The notes below the pieces were generated by a model. It was not told the origin of the DNA and ran no database searches. It saw only the letters and a list, made by a program, of their open reading frames with translations. From contig RQOL01000660.1 in the NCBI GenBank assembly GCA_013076295.1, positions 620,001 through 684,000 of the forward strand: 64,000 nt of DNA. Direction: 5' to 3'. Positions 14,166-24,485 of this stretch are shown here, piece by piece (position 1 is the stretch's first letter; the number at the start of each line of letters is the position of its first letter). Source of the DNA: Sanderia malayensis. Lineage: Eukaryota; Cnidaria; Scyphozoa; Semaeostomeae; Pelagiidae. The translations under genes were made by a program, and so were the position numbers.

Positions 14166-17100
14166 AATCCCCGGTCACGGCAAACTATTTTTGCACTTTC
14201 TGTTATTAGTAAACTTTATAATATATAAGTTTAGTTTTTCTTTTTTAGTTGAGCTAAAAGATGCGAAGCGATGGAGCGAAGCTGCATTTCTTCTTGAAGT
14301 TTACGTAGAGGTGAGTCGTGATATTTAACTCCATTTTTAACGGCTCGTGAGTGCAAGTTGTGTTATGTACGAAGCAGATAAAGGTATATTTTGCTCATGG
14401 TTTGCTTCTACATGCTTGAAGTTTTGTTGTATAGGTAGATTGGTGGGTTGAGATTCCACTATAGTTATTGTTTATTTTATTTGGATTCATTTAGTTGTCG
14501 TTTTTTTAATTTTTTACACATGGTTGAATTTGAGTGAAAATGTTTCCATTTGAAGGATCATGAATCTGCAATATCGGCTTGCATTGATGGACATAACTGG
14601 GACGATGCAATGCGCATGGTATTATGTTATCATTATCTACATCACGTAATTCAGAACGTAAAACAACTCATTTATTCCCATGTTATGCTGCTAATTGTCA
14701 ATACCTTTTGATCAAACTTTTCTTTGCAGATCTACCGTTGCAAAAGAGAGGATTTGATGGAGACAAATTTCATTCCAGCCATCATGGAAGGTTTGTATTT
14801 ATTTATACAATGTATTGCCACTATAGTGAACGCTCCTTGCATAGCGAGCTTCCATTTATAACTAACTGGGCATCTAGATTCTTGATCCATTGTATAGTGT
14901 AGTTTATATTTAGCTTAACGGAAGCAATGTTTGCTTATAAGTATTCTATGTGTCACTCAAAGACTCGTTAGTTGATAACTCTATCTCGTAAGGGAAAATG
15001 AAGTTTGCTCGAGATAGTCACCACTTTTTCTCCAAGGGTGGTTCAGCTGACATGTTGACATCCGCTATCTGACCTCCAAGGCTAAATTGAATTTCTTCGA
15101 GATGGCGGATGTTTGAAATAACGGTTGTCCAAACTGTGTACTATGTCAAAGCGAGGAAATCGCTTTAACATAGCACAGTTACATAATGACATAGTACATA
15201 GAAGGTCTTCGAGAAAGAGAGTTTTCTCCATTGAACATTGCAGCTGAGATTCTGTCGTTGTTGTTATTGTTGTACTGCCTTGTTCATATGTCAGTTGCAC
15301 GGTGTTTAATTGTTATCTGTCTTTATATTCAGCGTTTCGTCATTGTTTTGAGACGATTGAAGATGCGAAACGACGCTTTACACGGCAAAAACAGAGACTG
15401 GTTGTTGTACGAGAGTTGAAGGAAAAACAGGCACTTGAGGCAAATGGTAAATCATGGAACAAATGGGTATTTGTTGATTAAACTTGGGGGAGGCGATAGA
15501 TAGACGATGTTAGTAGAATAGAGACGATGAATGAATGGATGATGTTATTTTCTGATGTTTTAGACGATGGTTTCAAAGATGAAGGAGAGAATGATTTATT
15601 TTCTGAAGCAAGTAGCATGTCTGGTTTCTCCGCTGTCTCAGCAAGCTCGAAGGGATCGAGAATGACGGGGTAAGTGAAAATAATACGAAAGTGAAAGGAT
15701 TTTTTCACTCTATTAATGGCAAGAGGGCCAGCTAGTCCCCTGTCCCTCTGTTTCACCATCTCTTCGTTATACCCGGGGTTAATTGCTGCTGCGTAGCGGA
15801 GCGGAGCGAAGCGGCTGCACAGCAGAATATAACCGAGTCCTTCTCGATAAAAAATCTTTGATCTTCAAATTGAGCGTACACCTTCTCTTGATTAAGAATA
15901 ATTTGTTGAAATTTATTATTGCTGATATTCCGAATCCAGCTATGAAACGTAAATGTCAACAACAAATGTCAAATACAAATGACACCATTCAATCTCATCA
16001 AATATAGAGAAACGACCTGTTACCAATATAGATATCTAGCCTTCCAAGTACACTAAACACCCCCTCTTCATATTTTTTGAAGGAATCATTTCAAAACATA
16101 TCGTTTTAATCAAATGCTAGATTCTTTAGTCCTCATTATTGGTTTATTGGTTTTACATCACAGCAGCGCTCATTTTAACAATGTTAACAGCTAGTCTAAC
16201 AATTTATGCCTACGGAGAAATATTCATTCTTTATGCTCAACCCTGCCTCATCAAACACTATTGTAACACACCCCCGAGCAGCACTCGCCTAAACGCTATT
16301 TACATCTAGTTGTATTGTGTTGTTAGAAGGTTGAATCTCGACATACCTACGACCACTCTTTCTCGATGTGTCAAGCAATTCGAACTTGTGTTCTGATTTT
16401 GTGTTGTGGTGTTTTGTTTTAACTCGAACGGATTCCTCATCCTGGTGCATGCTCGATTTGAACTTATACATCAAGGTTGCGGATGCTTTGTGTGTTAGAT
16501 TTTTTGATGAATGAAAAGGGAGGGGAGGGGACTCAGAGGTGGGGGGGGGCTTATCATTTAGAAATCTGATTGCAAATTGTTCTTGGGTTATTCGCTCAAC
16601 TTTTGTTTTGAGTTATTCAATGTTTCTTTCATTTTTTTATTGTAGCCACTCGTCCAAATCACGTCGCAAGTTTAAAAGAAAAAAGTACAGTCTTAAAGAA
16701 GGAAGCAAATACGAAGAGTTTGCCCTTATGGAAGCCCTGGCCCAAATTGTCAATTCGATCGACCAGCTACAAGGTTTCTTTCTAACATTTCATTGCACGT
16801 TTTTTATGACAAAATGGATTCTAAGAAGCTGGAACTAGGATGGCCAAAAATTTAGGAAATGGCACTAGCAACTAGACAAATAAAGAAAATGTAAAATTTC
16901 CATTCTTAAAAAAGATTTAATTGGCTTTAGTTTGTTCACGGATTGTTTTTGTGAATGTAAAGGATTTTGTTATCTTTTGTTTGGAAAAGATTGTAACTTT
17001 TGATCTTGATCTACGTGGGTTTTTTTCGTGACGATCTGGACCTATGTCCGTCCCAACATGCTCACCTTCTAAAAGGTAATTTTTGATCCAAAAATATATA

Positions 17101-17945
17101 ACCAAATGAGAAACTTTTAGAGCACGAAAATGCTCAAATTGTTACCAAACCAAGAAACTTTTGTTACCAAGTACTGATGCAATTTTTTTGTAAGAAACGT
17201 GCACCTACGTGGCATTTGGTTTATGTCACTTATGTGATATGGGCTTCGGGTGCATGTATACCATGTAACAGACTTGCTTTTGTGTTTTTAATGAATTCGA
17301 GAATAAGATTTCTTTTTCTGCCTCTCGTAGATGGTATCAGCTCACTGCTACAAGCCCTAGTGCTCTTTTCCAAGCAAATCGAGGCATGCCAGCTGCAGAA
17401 ATCTCTTCACGATTGTATATCATTGATCAAGGACTCGATGGATGAGATATGGAATTCAAAAATACTGAATAACCATAAGAACATCACAATCGGACCATCG
17501 ACTACTGTTACGAGTATTGTTTCAAACTTTTTGTCAAACAAGCAACAGATGCTACCTGATTCGAACATAGAAGGTATGTTTTGTCTCATTGCAATCTGGT
17601 AGCATAGCAATACTTGGATTGCCTCGTTGGAATTTGAATCTTGATTTCATTATTGCCGTTTTTTTCGAATTTTTCGATGTTTCGAACGTATGCTTTTGGT
17701 TTATTCCCAGCTACTAACTGGAATAGCTGTTAAATCGAACGAATGTCCCATTTCTCGCTGTTCTTGACCCGTCGAGATTCAACTGTAGTTACATCCTTCT
17801 GAAATCACAATATTGAATCATCACGTGTAATATTGTTAATCTGAATCGGAGTCTGATAGGCATGTGTTCCTTTGCAGACCTTCCACCACTCACGCAGCCT
17901 GTCCTGAGGACTGATATTCATTGGCAGCTTTCTGTACTATCATGA
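1..17945 (+). CDS. ELP1: Elongator complex protein 1 (ELP1/IKAP), 5' end outside window
   Basis: Scaffold subunit of Elongator, which modifies wobble uridines of cytosolic tRNAs. I read 35 exons in one continuous frame (1195 residues plus stop; the human protein has about 1330, so roughly 110 N-terminal residues lie upstream): 1-66, 675-755, 1084-1172, 1582-1681, 2324-2414, 2715-2838, 3259-3364, 4240-4371, 4590-4667, 5122-5320, 5707-5874, 6418-6524, 6629-6732, 7210-7263, 7664-7766, 8268-8380, 8597-8670, 8769-8847, 9110-9189, 9314-9388, 9698-9766, 10116-10201, 10535-10677, 11443-11566, 12186-12283, 12621-12684, 13307-13444, 14249-14310, 14556-14618, 14730-14790, 15333-15446, 15564-15669, 16646-16773, 17331-17573, 17878-17945. 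Recognisable blocks: MSWSPDQE and [12 protein letters not shown] in the N-terminal WD repeats, [27 protein letters not shown] in the TPR-like part, and the basic tRNA-binding stretch [15 protein letters not shown] near the C-terminus. All introns are GT-AG except a GC donor after 10677. Exon borders come from splice consensus plus homology and could be off by a base or two. Confidence 0.96.
1794..2067. mobile_element. MITE with TACCGTAAATCC termini
   Basis: An element in an ELP1 intron begins TACCGTAAATCCGCGAATAAG and ends with the reverse complement of a close variant (TACCGTAAATCCTCAAATAAG). It has no coding capacity. A related end (TTTACGGT next to GAGGGGC-type motifs) can be seen around 47200-47300 in a VPS33B intron, so the family is dispersed. 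Confidence 0.7.
3390..4110. repeat. 50-bp minisatellite in ELP1 intron
   Basis: Tandem array with a unit of about 50 bp, built from AAACAAACATTAA, AAGCAAGCAAAC and GTTGACT blocks. Some units carry ATTTGATT in place of GTTGACT. It fills most of the intron between exons 3259-3364 and 4240-4371. Open frames across it are low-complexity artefacts. Confidence 0.9.
4789..4895. repeat. 107-bp near-perfect palindrome (MITE)
   Basis: The left arm starts AGACTCACTACATTGCGTCC and the right arm is its exact reverse complement for about 30 bp, with a short spacer between. It lies in an ELP1 intron, probably as a miniature inverted-repeat element. I saw no convincing target duplication. Confidence 0.75.
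6104..6297. repeat. About 31-bp tandem repeat
   Basis: Roughly six imperfect units of AGAGAACAGAATACAGNGA followed by GGTTGTTGTT, in the ELP1 intron before the exon at 6418. Confidence 0.8.
6840..7100 (+). repeat. Interspersed repeat, first ELP1 intron copy
   Basis: About 250 bp containing GGCTTTAGTTTGTTCACGGA, TTTCGTGACGATCTGGAC and CCAAAAATA. It recurs in another ELP1 intron at 16845-17110, with a fragment in the duplicated ELP1 block at 31813-31985. The first two copies are in the same orientation inside one gene. Confidence 0.8.
7829..8069. mobile_element. hAT-type MITE with 8-bp target duplication
   Basis: The 241-bp element starts CATTGGCGTAGATAG and ends CTATCTACGCCATTG. It is flanked on both sides by CTATTACC (7821-7828 and 8070-8077). 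Eight-bp duplications and CA-TGGCGTAG termini are typical of the hAT superfamily. Non-coding, within an ELP1 intron. Confidence 0.85.
8090..8255. repeat. Inverted-repeat element, copy 1
   Basis: About 165 bp containing TTATAAGAAACC, AAAGTTTCTTAAATTTTCTA and TTAAGGAAAACAATAGA. An inverted-orientation copy lies at 47527-47690 in a VPS33B intron, so this is a dispersed non-autonomous element. Confidence 0.7.
10690..10960 (+). repeat. Pyrimidine-rich tract in ELP1 intron
   Basis: About 260 bp of almost pure C/T on the + strand, made of imperfect units like CTTCTACTCCCCTCTATTCT. It begins about 15 bases after the GC splice donor at 10678. It is a low-complexity tract; two overlapping open frames here are artefacts. 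Confidence 0.85.
11221..11250 (+). repeat. ATGTAG hexanucleotide microsatellite
   Basis: About five units of ATGTAG in an ELP1 intron. Confidence 0.9.
11736..11980 (+). repeat. Left arm of 245-bp inverted repeat around an ELP1 exon
   Basis: This arm is the near-perfect reverse complement of 12357-12604. It includes the distinctive block CCGCGTAAATTGAATAAGGC and a low-complexity ACTTACTT-type part. The exon at 12186-12283 sits in the loop. Confidence 0.9.
12357..12604 (-). repeat. Right arm of 245-bp inverted repeat around an ELP1 exon
   Basis: Partner of 11736-11980. Both arms would encode the same peptide on opposite strands, which shows how little they have diverged. The arm ends 16 bases before the next exon at 12621. 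Confidence 0.9.
12951..13087. mobile_element. MITE with CCCCTAAAAAATGTTGTC-type ends
   Basis: The left side has CCCCCTAAAAAATGTTGTCC and the right side AACATTGTTAGGAGGAGG. A related element with the same pattern (CCCCCAAAACAATGTTGTCT to ACAACATTGTTTGGGAGGAG) is at 55418-55546 in VPS33B. Confidence 0.6.
13523..13595 (+). tRNA. tRNA-Phe (GAA)-like, copy 1
   Basis: 73 nt with anticodon GAA in loop CTGAAGA, A-box TAGCTCAGTTGGGAGAG, B-box GGTTCAACCCC, and discriminator A. A TTTTT terminator follows within 10 nt. The acceptor stem has two mismatches at positions 5 and 6. Same strand as the ELP1 host. Confidence 0.75.
13670..13742 (+). tRNA. tRNA-Phe (GAA), copy 2
   Basis: 73 nt with intact anticodon, D and T arms. 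The acceptor stem (GCCGGGA with TCACGGC) has one G-A mismatch. B-box is GGTTCAATCCC, and TTTTT follows. Together with copy 3 it is the best candidate for a working gene. Confidence 0.82.
13817..13889 (+). tRNA. tRNA-Phe (GAA), copy 3
   Basis: Same 73-nt sequence as copy 2, set in a repeated unit of about 147 bp that includes the upstream GATATCTGCC. A TTTTT run follows. Confidence 0.82.
13964..14036 (+). tRNA. tRNA-Phe-like, copy 4, degenerate
   Basis: 73 nt with anticodon GAA kept. The anticodon stem is TCAAA against TCTAA, which gives two mispairs. Probably a pseudo-tRNA. A TTTTT run follows. Confidence 0.6.
14111..14182 (+). tRNA. tRNA-Phe-like, copy 5, degenerate
   Basis: 72 nt. One base is lost in the D arm and the T stem is altered (TCCCCGG). 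Probably a pseudo-tRNA. A TTTTT run follows. Confidence 0.55.
16845..17110 (+). repeat. Interspersed repeat, second ELP1 intron copy
   Basis: Same family as 6840-7100, with the shared block TTTCGTGACGATCTGGAC. It lies in the intron before the exon at 17331. Confidence 0.8.
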
Positions 17946-18682
17946 AAACCTGGGAGGTGTCAATCATGAAGTTAGACATCATGTAAGTTCGAAAATTCAT
18001 TTTCTAGTTACATGTTCAACATTGATATGTCATACACTAAAACAATCTATGTTGCTCCTAACTTTGCGTGCGGTGTTAATTACTTTCCTAATGGTGTTTG
18101 TCCGTGAAGAATTTTAAATACTATTACATAAACAAGAACAGCAATAATCTTTTCACACATCACAGATAGCTGCAAATCAGCGATTTTGCTAGCTATACCA
18201 TAAAGAGAGGATAAAGATACAGTATATCTTATCTCTATGGGCAGACTCTATGGGCAGACAGTTATACAGACTTGATTTTCATCATTACTTGACAACGGGT
18301 AGCTTCACACTTATCAAGTTTATCTATCACATTTCGAAGAAAGCTACATTATCTACCAAATCTTTTTTCTACTGCAATGTTGTTTTAGTTAAACAGACCT
18401 TCATGATACATGATACATAATACATAATAGACATAATTTCACTGGAACTTTTTTAGAATTAGTCCCCATGCTGAACCCATGTGTCTGCTCATTGATTCCA
18501 ACATTTAAGACTTAAGTCTTCACGGTTTATTTAAGCTCAATATTTTCATATACGTGCAGATATAGAAGCTTTGAAAACAGCCTAGGTATTGTGATTAGTG
18601 CTTTAAATAATTTTATAAGCCCCCCTTGCGTAAGTCTTTTTCTTATTAGTCCTTGGGTGGCTAACTCGAGAGTATTCGATAA
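17946..18682. other. ELP1 3' flank / lectin A 3' flank
   Basis: Non-coding spacer between the convergent ELP1 and lectin A genes. Parts reappear in the duplicated block (32395-32650) and, inverted, inside the lectin B intron (22560-22745), including the ATACATGATACATAATACAT block and CCCCATGCTGAACCCATG. No other gene seen. Confidence 0.7.
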
Positions 18683-19631
18683 TCAATTGTTTGGTATCTT
18701 GCATATAAATTTCCTAATCGAAGTTTTGCACGGAGAGTCAAACCATGGAAGACCATTTTTATTTAAGTGCATTGCAGTGCAGTCTTCATCTGTACCTGCA
18801 TTGTTTGGTTCCCCTATGTTCCAGTTAGTAAAGGTAACAGGGCTACCATTGCTCCATTCCATTGTACCTTCCTGTCGTCTATCATTCATTCCAATCCACA
18901 TGCCTCCTGTTATCCCTGTTGGTTTGACGAATTTGATGACTCTTTCATTCTCTGCCGAATCTCTTATGCTCAAGAGGTCTCCCTTCAAATCGAGGCAGTA
19001 CTGCCTCGCTTTGGGCCAGTTTTTACGTAAACCCACACCATTAACTTTCGGAATAACATACAATGGTGGTCCTGAAATGAGAGAGAGAGACTAAAGTGCA
19101 TTCTCGAAAGGATTTATGATGTAAATACATGGATTTCTTTCAGAAAATACATTATAAATGCATTCAGCTTTGTATGAGTTAGAACTTTTCAATGGAATTT
19201 TGTCTTTAGAATAGCATATGTATTGATATGTGATACGTAGATGCAATGTGCAGGTGCGGATACACAACAAGAAAGATATAATTTGTTTATTTTGCAAGTC
19301 TTGTTTTTTTAATTAAGAATGTTCTAGATAAATTGTGTAAAACGAAATGTACGAAACACCACGACCTGGCTCTGTGTGGCTTACCTTGAACTTTGTTCCA
19401 TATTTCTTCTGCATTTGTCCCTTTTACTTTGGAAAGAACAGAACAGGATTGATCCATATTGCAATTGAAGAACTCTTCATTTAACACATTGATATTTCTC
19501 TCAGCTGAATCATCGTTATTCTCACTTGTTTGAGATGCAAAGAATCCTGTATTGTAGTAATACCAATTGGCGTTTGACACTGCCACGCAATGCCATACTA
19601 ACAAGTACAAAACACACCTTCTGGCATACAT
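18683..19631 (-). CDS. Secreted C-type lectin A
   Basis: Two exons: 19385-19631 (start codon to GTAAGC donor) and 18683-19071 (after a CAG acceptor), giving 211 residues. Exon 1 encodes a signal peptide (MYARRCVLYLLVWHCVAVSN) and a short linker with two cysteines (FNCNMDQSCSVL). Exon 2 is one C-type lectin domain with the WIGMNDRRQEG core, the mannose-type EPN motif in GEPNNAG, and the expected CTLD cysteines. The conserved WND position reads WFD, so the second half of the calcium site is altered. It is a paralogue of 21270-23321 and of the broken copy at 34461-36400. The ligand is unknown; a role in recognition or immunity is only inferred from the family. Confidence 0.92.
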
Positions 19632-20427
19632 GATTATGTTTCAGACTTCAAATGTGAACAGCACTTAATGCAGGAATATCTCTTTCTCGCAAAGATCTTC
19701 AAAGTGTTTCCACTTTGAAAAGAAAGTTTCTATAAGGTGATATTGTTGTTATGTATATAGAATTAAAGATTTATTTGAATTGTTGTGGAAGCGATTTATA
19801 CTGGTACCTGTTGTTGGCCAACTGAACCAACCAAAGCGATTTGTTGATATTTGCGACCACAATTGCAATTGACAATATATTTTAATGTATTATAATGCTC
19901 CCATCTATTTGCAAACCAAGCAAGTTCAACTGGAGCATTGGTAAGATAAGTTTTTATTTCCAAGATTAAGTTTTCATGTAAAAAAAAACAGTATGACTTT
20001 GTAGCAGTTTATTTCAATAAGGGTCGTGTAAACTCTTGAAATGAGCCTATCCCTGCTCAGACGGATAAAAATCATAGAACTGCGCACGGGCTACGATTTT
20101 TCCCGCCACAACAACATGAGTATCAAAATGGCTGAAGCCAGGTGATTTGGACGCACACGAAAGATTTTGTTCTCAGGGATGGACAATTTTCCGTTTCAGT
20201 TCTTCAGCAAGATTGTCAACCCGCGATCCTGACAACAGAAATTTTTTTTCTAGAGTTTTTCAAAAGTCTGTTTTATTTTTTCTTCATTGCTATCCGCCAG
20301 TCTTCAGTACGGCCAGAATTAAACAAAATCCCCTTTCACTTCTTTTTTCCCATCCTTTTGATTGTAATTAATAATGGCTATATCAGTTATTCTATTGATA
20401 ATTAATTGTAACAAATTAAGTAAATCC

Positions 20428-21052
20428 TACTGTAAATATTCCCTGTATAACGAACCCTGGATATAACGAAATTTCGTTATTACGAACCAAACTTCTGATC
20501 CCCTGACCACAAATACCCTCGATATAGCGAATTTTTGAGAAAACTTATCGCGAAGGGCGAGGTTTTCATGCTTTGGATGTGCTTCAAACATTGAGCCTTT
20601 TTGTGCGAATGCGGAAATAGGGAACGAAATGCGAAGAAGATCAATTCCCTTGCGAAATTATATGACGTAGCAAGGAGAAACAAAAAGGAACAAAAACATA
20701 TCACTGATTTTTTTGTTTAACAGAACAGAAAGAAATAAAAGTAGATAAAATCAAAATAGTGATGAAAAAATTGACATCAAGTGGTAATATAGACTTTGCT
20801 TTGTGATGTTTCATTGTTAAACATTTTTGAGCATTTTTCCTGTTGCAATCTATCAGAGCAATAACTGTTGTCATCCTGTAAACTGTTTTTTGGAACAATA
20901 TAGTGTGCCACTTAAGCGCGAATACTAGAGGGAGGGTGCAATAGAAATTCTAGCTTATTTGTGTTTGGAATTTTTCATAAAATATTTCCCTTCTGTACAA
21001 CGAACTATTTTCTCGGTCCCTACAGAGTTCGTTATAGCTGGATTCCACTGTA
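20428..21052. mobile_element. Tigger/pogo-like non-autonomous element
   Basis: The left end reads TACTGTAAATATTCCCTGTA followed by TAACGAAC. The right end is the reverse complement of TACAGTGGAATCCAGCTA followed by TAACGAAC. Imperfect TIRs of this TACAGT...ATAACGAAC form and TA flanks are typical of pogo/Tigger MITEs. I found no intact transposase. The rest of 19632-21269 shows no gene. Confidence 0.6.
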
Positions 21053-21269
21053 TTATTTTTTATCAGATCAATGTTTATGGGACAAATGTGGTTAAATTCA
21101 GATTTGTTGCCAGAATCGACTTAGATGCGGCAATTTAAATATCTTAATCGTAATTATTTTAATTTTAAATTTGTAGAATTGATTCTTTAGAGAAATAAAC
21201 AGTATCATTTTATAAGTCCCCTCTTTTTTTTGTTAGTCTCTGGGCGGTTAATTTGAGAGTATTCGATAA

Positions 21270-23321
21270 TCAATTGCTTGGTATTTCGCATATAAATGGA
21301 ATGGTCCAATTGTCGCACGAAGCGTCAATCCATTGAAAACCATTTCCTGCTAAGAACATGGCAGCGCAATCCTCACCACTCATACCTGCGTTGTTTGGTT
21401 CACCTGTGTACCAGTTTGTAAAAGTAACAGGGCTACCATTGCTCCATTCCATTGTGCCTTCCTGTCGTCTATCATTCATTCCAATCCATATACTTTCTGT
21501 TATCCCTGTTGATTTGATGAATTCAACAACTCTTTCATTCTCTGCCCAATCTCTTGTGTTCAAGAGGTCTCCCTTCAAATCGAGGCAGTACTGCCTCGCT
21601 TCGGGCCAGTTTTTACGTAAACCCGCACCATTAACTTTCGGGATAACGTACAATGGTGGTCCTGAAATGAGAGAGACTACAGTTTATTCTCGATAGGATT
21701 TATGAATGATATCAATACATGGATTTCTTTGAGAAAATAAATTGTAAATGCATTGAAGTTTACATGAGCTAGAACAAAGCAAAATTATTTTAAACAGGTT
21801 TTGTTGAAAATAATGAACTTCTATATATATATAAAACAGAACTGTTTGTATGTATGTATGTATGTTTGTGGCTATGTCCGCTTATAACTCAAGAACCACT
21901 CCACAGATCGCAAAATGAAAGGTATCTATGTAACCGGAATTTATCTGCGAGTGTCCTCAGCGAAAAATGTTTTACAAAACGTTTAGAATTAAAAGAGTAA
22001 AACCAGAAAAGTAACGGGTAGTTGAAATAAAATGTGACGGAATTTTCGATTTCTCAGATCTATTGTGACGTCAAATAAATCACCAGTCTGTATCTGTGTG
22101 GTGTGTGGTTGTGGGATACATGTTTCTTGATTCAATTCGAAGTACACAGTTCAAAAAAGTTAATTAAAATCGCAGAGCGCAGGGCGCTGAGGAAGTGGAT
22201 ACCGAAACAGAATAAAAAATGTACGATCGGCTGGCATGTACGTGACCTAATTTTTTCCTGACTAAGTATCTACTTAAATAAAGGCCATTCGCCGAAATCT
22301 CAACCCGGCATCGACGGGTACCAGGGCTTTGTTAATATATTTTGTTAATGGTTGTTTGATTTCAGATTCTTGAGCATGCAGGTGGGAAGATTTTCAAGTA
22401 AATAGAAACGAGGTTTATTTGAAAATTAGTATACTGATAACAAAAGTATGGACAAATGGATTATACAGACTAGAGATTAATAACATAATATTAGGTTGAA
22501 TGAAAGTCGTTACGCTGTCGTTGCGTTGCGATTTGCCACTCCATTCATGAAGAACTCGGTTCAGCATGGGGACTAATTTTAAAAAAATCTCCAATGCAAT
22601 TGTCTATCATGTATCATGTATCATGTATCATAAAGGTCTGTTCAACTAAAACAATATTGCAGTAGAAAAATGATTTTGTGGATAATATAGCTTTCTTCAA
22701 AATGTCACAGATAAACCTGATAAGTGTGAATCTATCCGTTGTCAAGTAAAAGAAAATATGGTCATACGAGACTGACAGGTCCCAACCCAACACTACTCTC
22801 CCAATCGACTATTGATGATGGCTCGACTAATTTTTATTATAACAGCAATTGATGATAGCTATCTTGGAATACTTTCATCCGCCACTCAGCTTCACATACT
22901 TTACCCATGGTCCGATGGCTATTTCCTTTTTGACTTGAATTTTCGTTAAATCTCCAACAGACCCATTATCCTCTAAAGATCTGCATCGTATTGTATTTGC
23001 AATTAAAACTGTTCTAGATAAATTGTGTAAACCGAATAGTAAGAAACACGACGACCTGGGTCGGTGTGACTTACCTTGAACTTTGTTCCATATTTCTTTT
23101 CCATTTGTCCCTTTTACTTTGGAAAGAACAGAACAGGATTTATCCATATTGCAATTGAAGAAATCTTCATTTAACAGATTGATATTTCTGTCAGCTGAAT
23201 CATCGCTGTTTTCACTTGTTTGAGATGCAAAGAATCCTGTATTGTAGTAATACCAATTGGCGTTTGACACTGCCACGCAATGCCATACTAACAAGTACAG
23301 AACACACCTTCTAGCATACAT
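21270..23321 (-). CDS. Secreted C-type lectin B
   Basis: Same two-exon structure as lectin A: 23075-23321 and 21270-21661, 212 residues. The signal peptide is identical, and a C-type lectin domain with WIGMNDRRQEG and GEPNNAG follows; one residue is inserted after EPNNAG (MSGED). The WND position is WID. The intron is about 1.4 kb, against 0.3 kb in lectin A. It holds a TGTATGTATG microsatellite near 21845 and an inverted fragment of the ELP1-lectin spacer (22560-22745). The proximal promoter is conserved with lectin A. Splice sites and frame are intact. Confidence 0.92.
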
Positions 23322-24485
23322 TATTATGTTTCAGACTACAAATGTGAACAGCACTTAACGCAGGTCCTCTTTTTGGCAAAGATCTCCAAAATGTTCCCAC
23401 TTTGAAAAAAGAGGCTTCTATGTGGCTAATGATCTATGAAGTTGTTTACTTTACGTTGTGTGCATCATCATTATTTAAGCACCATGCGATTGGTTGGTAA
23501 TAATGTAAGCCACAGTGAAGCAGATGTTCGTTTTTAATGCTTATGATTAGTAATTGTGTGTTGTTAATTACTTGTTCTGATGGAGTTGCTTGTAATGAAG
23601 ACAAATATTGATAAATAAAAGGGGCACATGGCGTCTATACGTCTTCGGAGGGAGAGGTGTTTTAAGGACGATCATATTTAGGACAGGGTCTTACTTGAAA
23701 AGAATAGAATTTGATGAGTTGAGCGAGGGGTGCTTAATAGAAAAGGTATTAAAAACAAGAGTATTGGAGATCGTGGGCGTTAGTGATACATTTGATGCAT
23801 TTGTTGTAGACAGTGCACGAAATGGGGGGAAAATGAGATGCTTCCTTGCAAGTTACATTGCTTTCTTTAGCTTTTCTTTTATTTATTTATTCAGTTCGCA
23901 AAACTATTACATTATTTATCTACAGAACAGTTTATTTTTTCTTGTTGTAAACTGCGGAACGGGAAGATGATAATAACTACGATATTTGTGTTTGAGTCTG
24001 TCATTTTCAAGAAGAGAATCACGTTTACTCGTGCTATGATAATAGCGGATTGAGGTCAGGCGAAAGGAACTATGTTTTGCGGATTGAAACACTGTGAGAT
24101 TATGGAAAATATATTTGTTTTTTTATGGTTTCAGAAGAAAAAGTCGAATATTTTTGAGCCTAGGCAAAATATTGGCGCTTTCCAAGTATGGTATGGTATC
24201 GGTGATAGTCACAATAAAATCTGACGTTGCGTCACGTGGTTTCGGCCCGCAAACCTCGGTTCCGCGCAAATTTTGCGTCACATCAATCGAATTTTTTCGC
24301 TCTAACGCCAAAATGCACGCGATTTATGTGAACGAAATACGCAGGGAAAAGCATCAATTGCTTTCAGACATCTTTCAAGTAAAGTCTACATATCATCAGC
24401 AACTTCAAAGAAACTTTGAGATATACTCTCTGAGGCATTTGGCCGTGTGACTTCATACAACACACTGATATCACACTGTACTACG
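23322..24485. other. Intergenic: lectin B promoter side and creatine kinase upstream region
   Basis: The first about 100 bases next to 23321 match the corresponding region upstream of lectin A. The rest contains open frames at 23608-23970 and 24094-24450 (+), but neither shows a recognisable domain or splice context. I see no supportable gene. Confidence 0.6.

Noticed and set aside
18591..19094. 167-codon plus-strand ORF, and similar ones at 21358 and 34501
   Set aside because: Antisense shadows of the lectin exons, present in all three copies because the lectin domain is conserved.
23608..23970. 120-codon plus-strand ORF
   Set aside because: No recognisable domain, hydrophobic low-complexity end, no splice context; likely chance.
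24094..24450. 118-codon plus-strand ORF just upstream of creatine kinase
   Set aside because: No domain and it ends 36 bases before the kinase start in another frame; probably promoter or UTR sequence.
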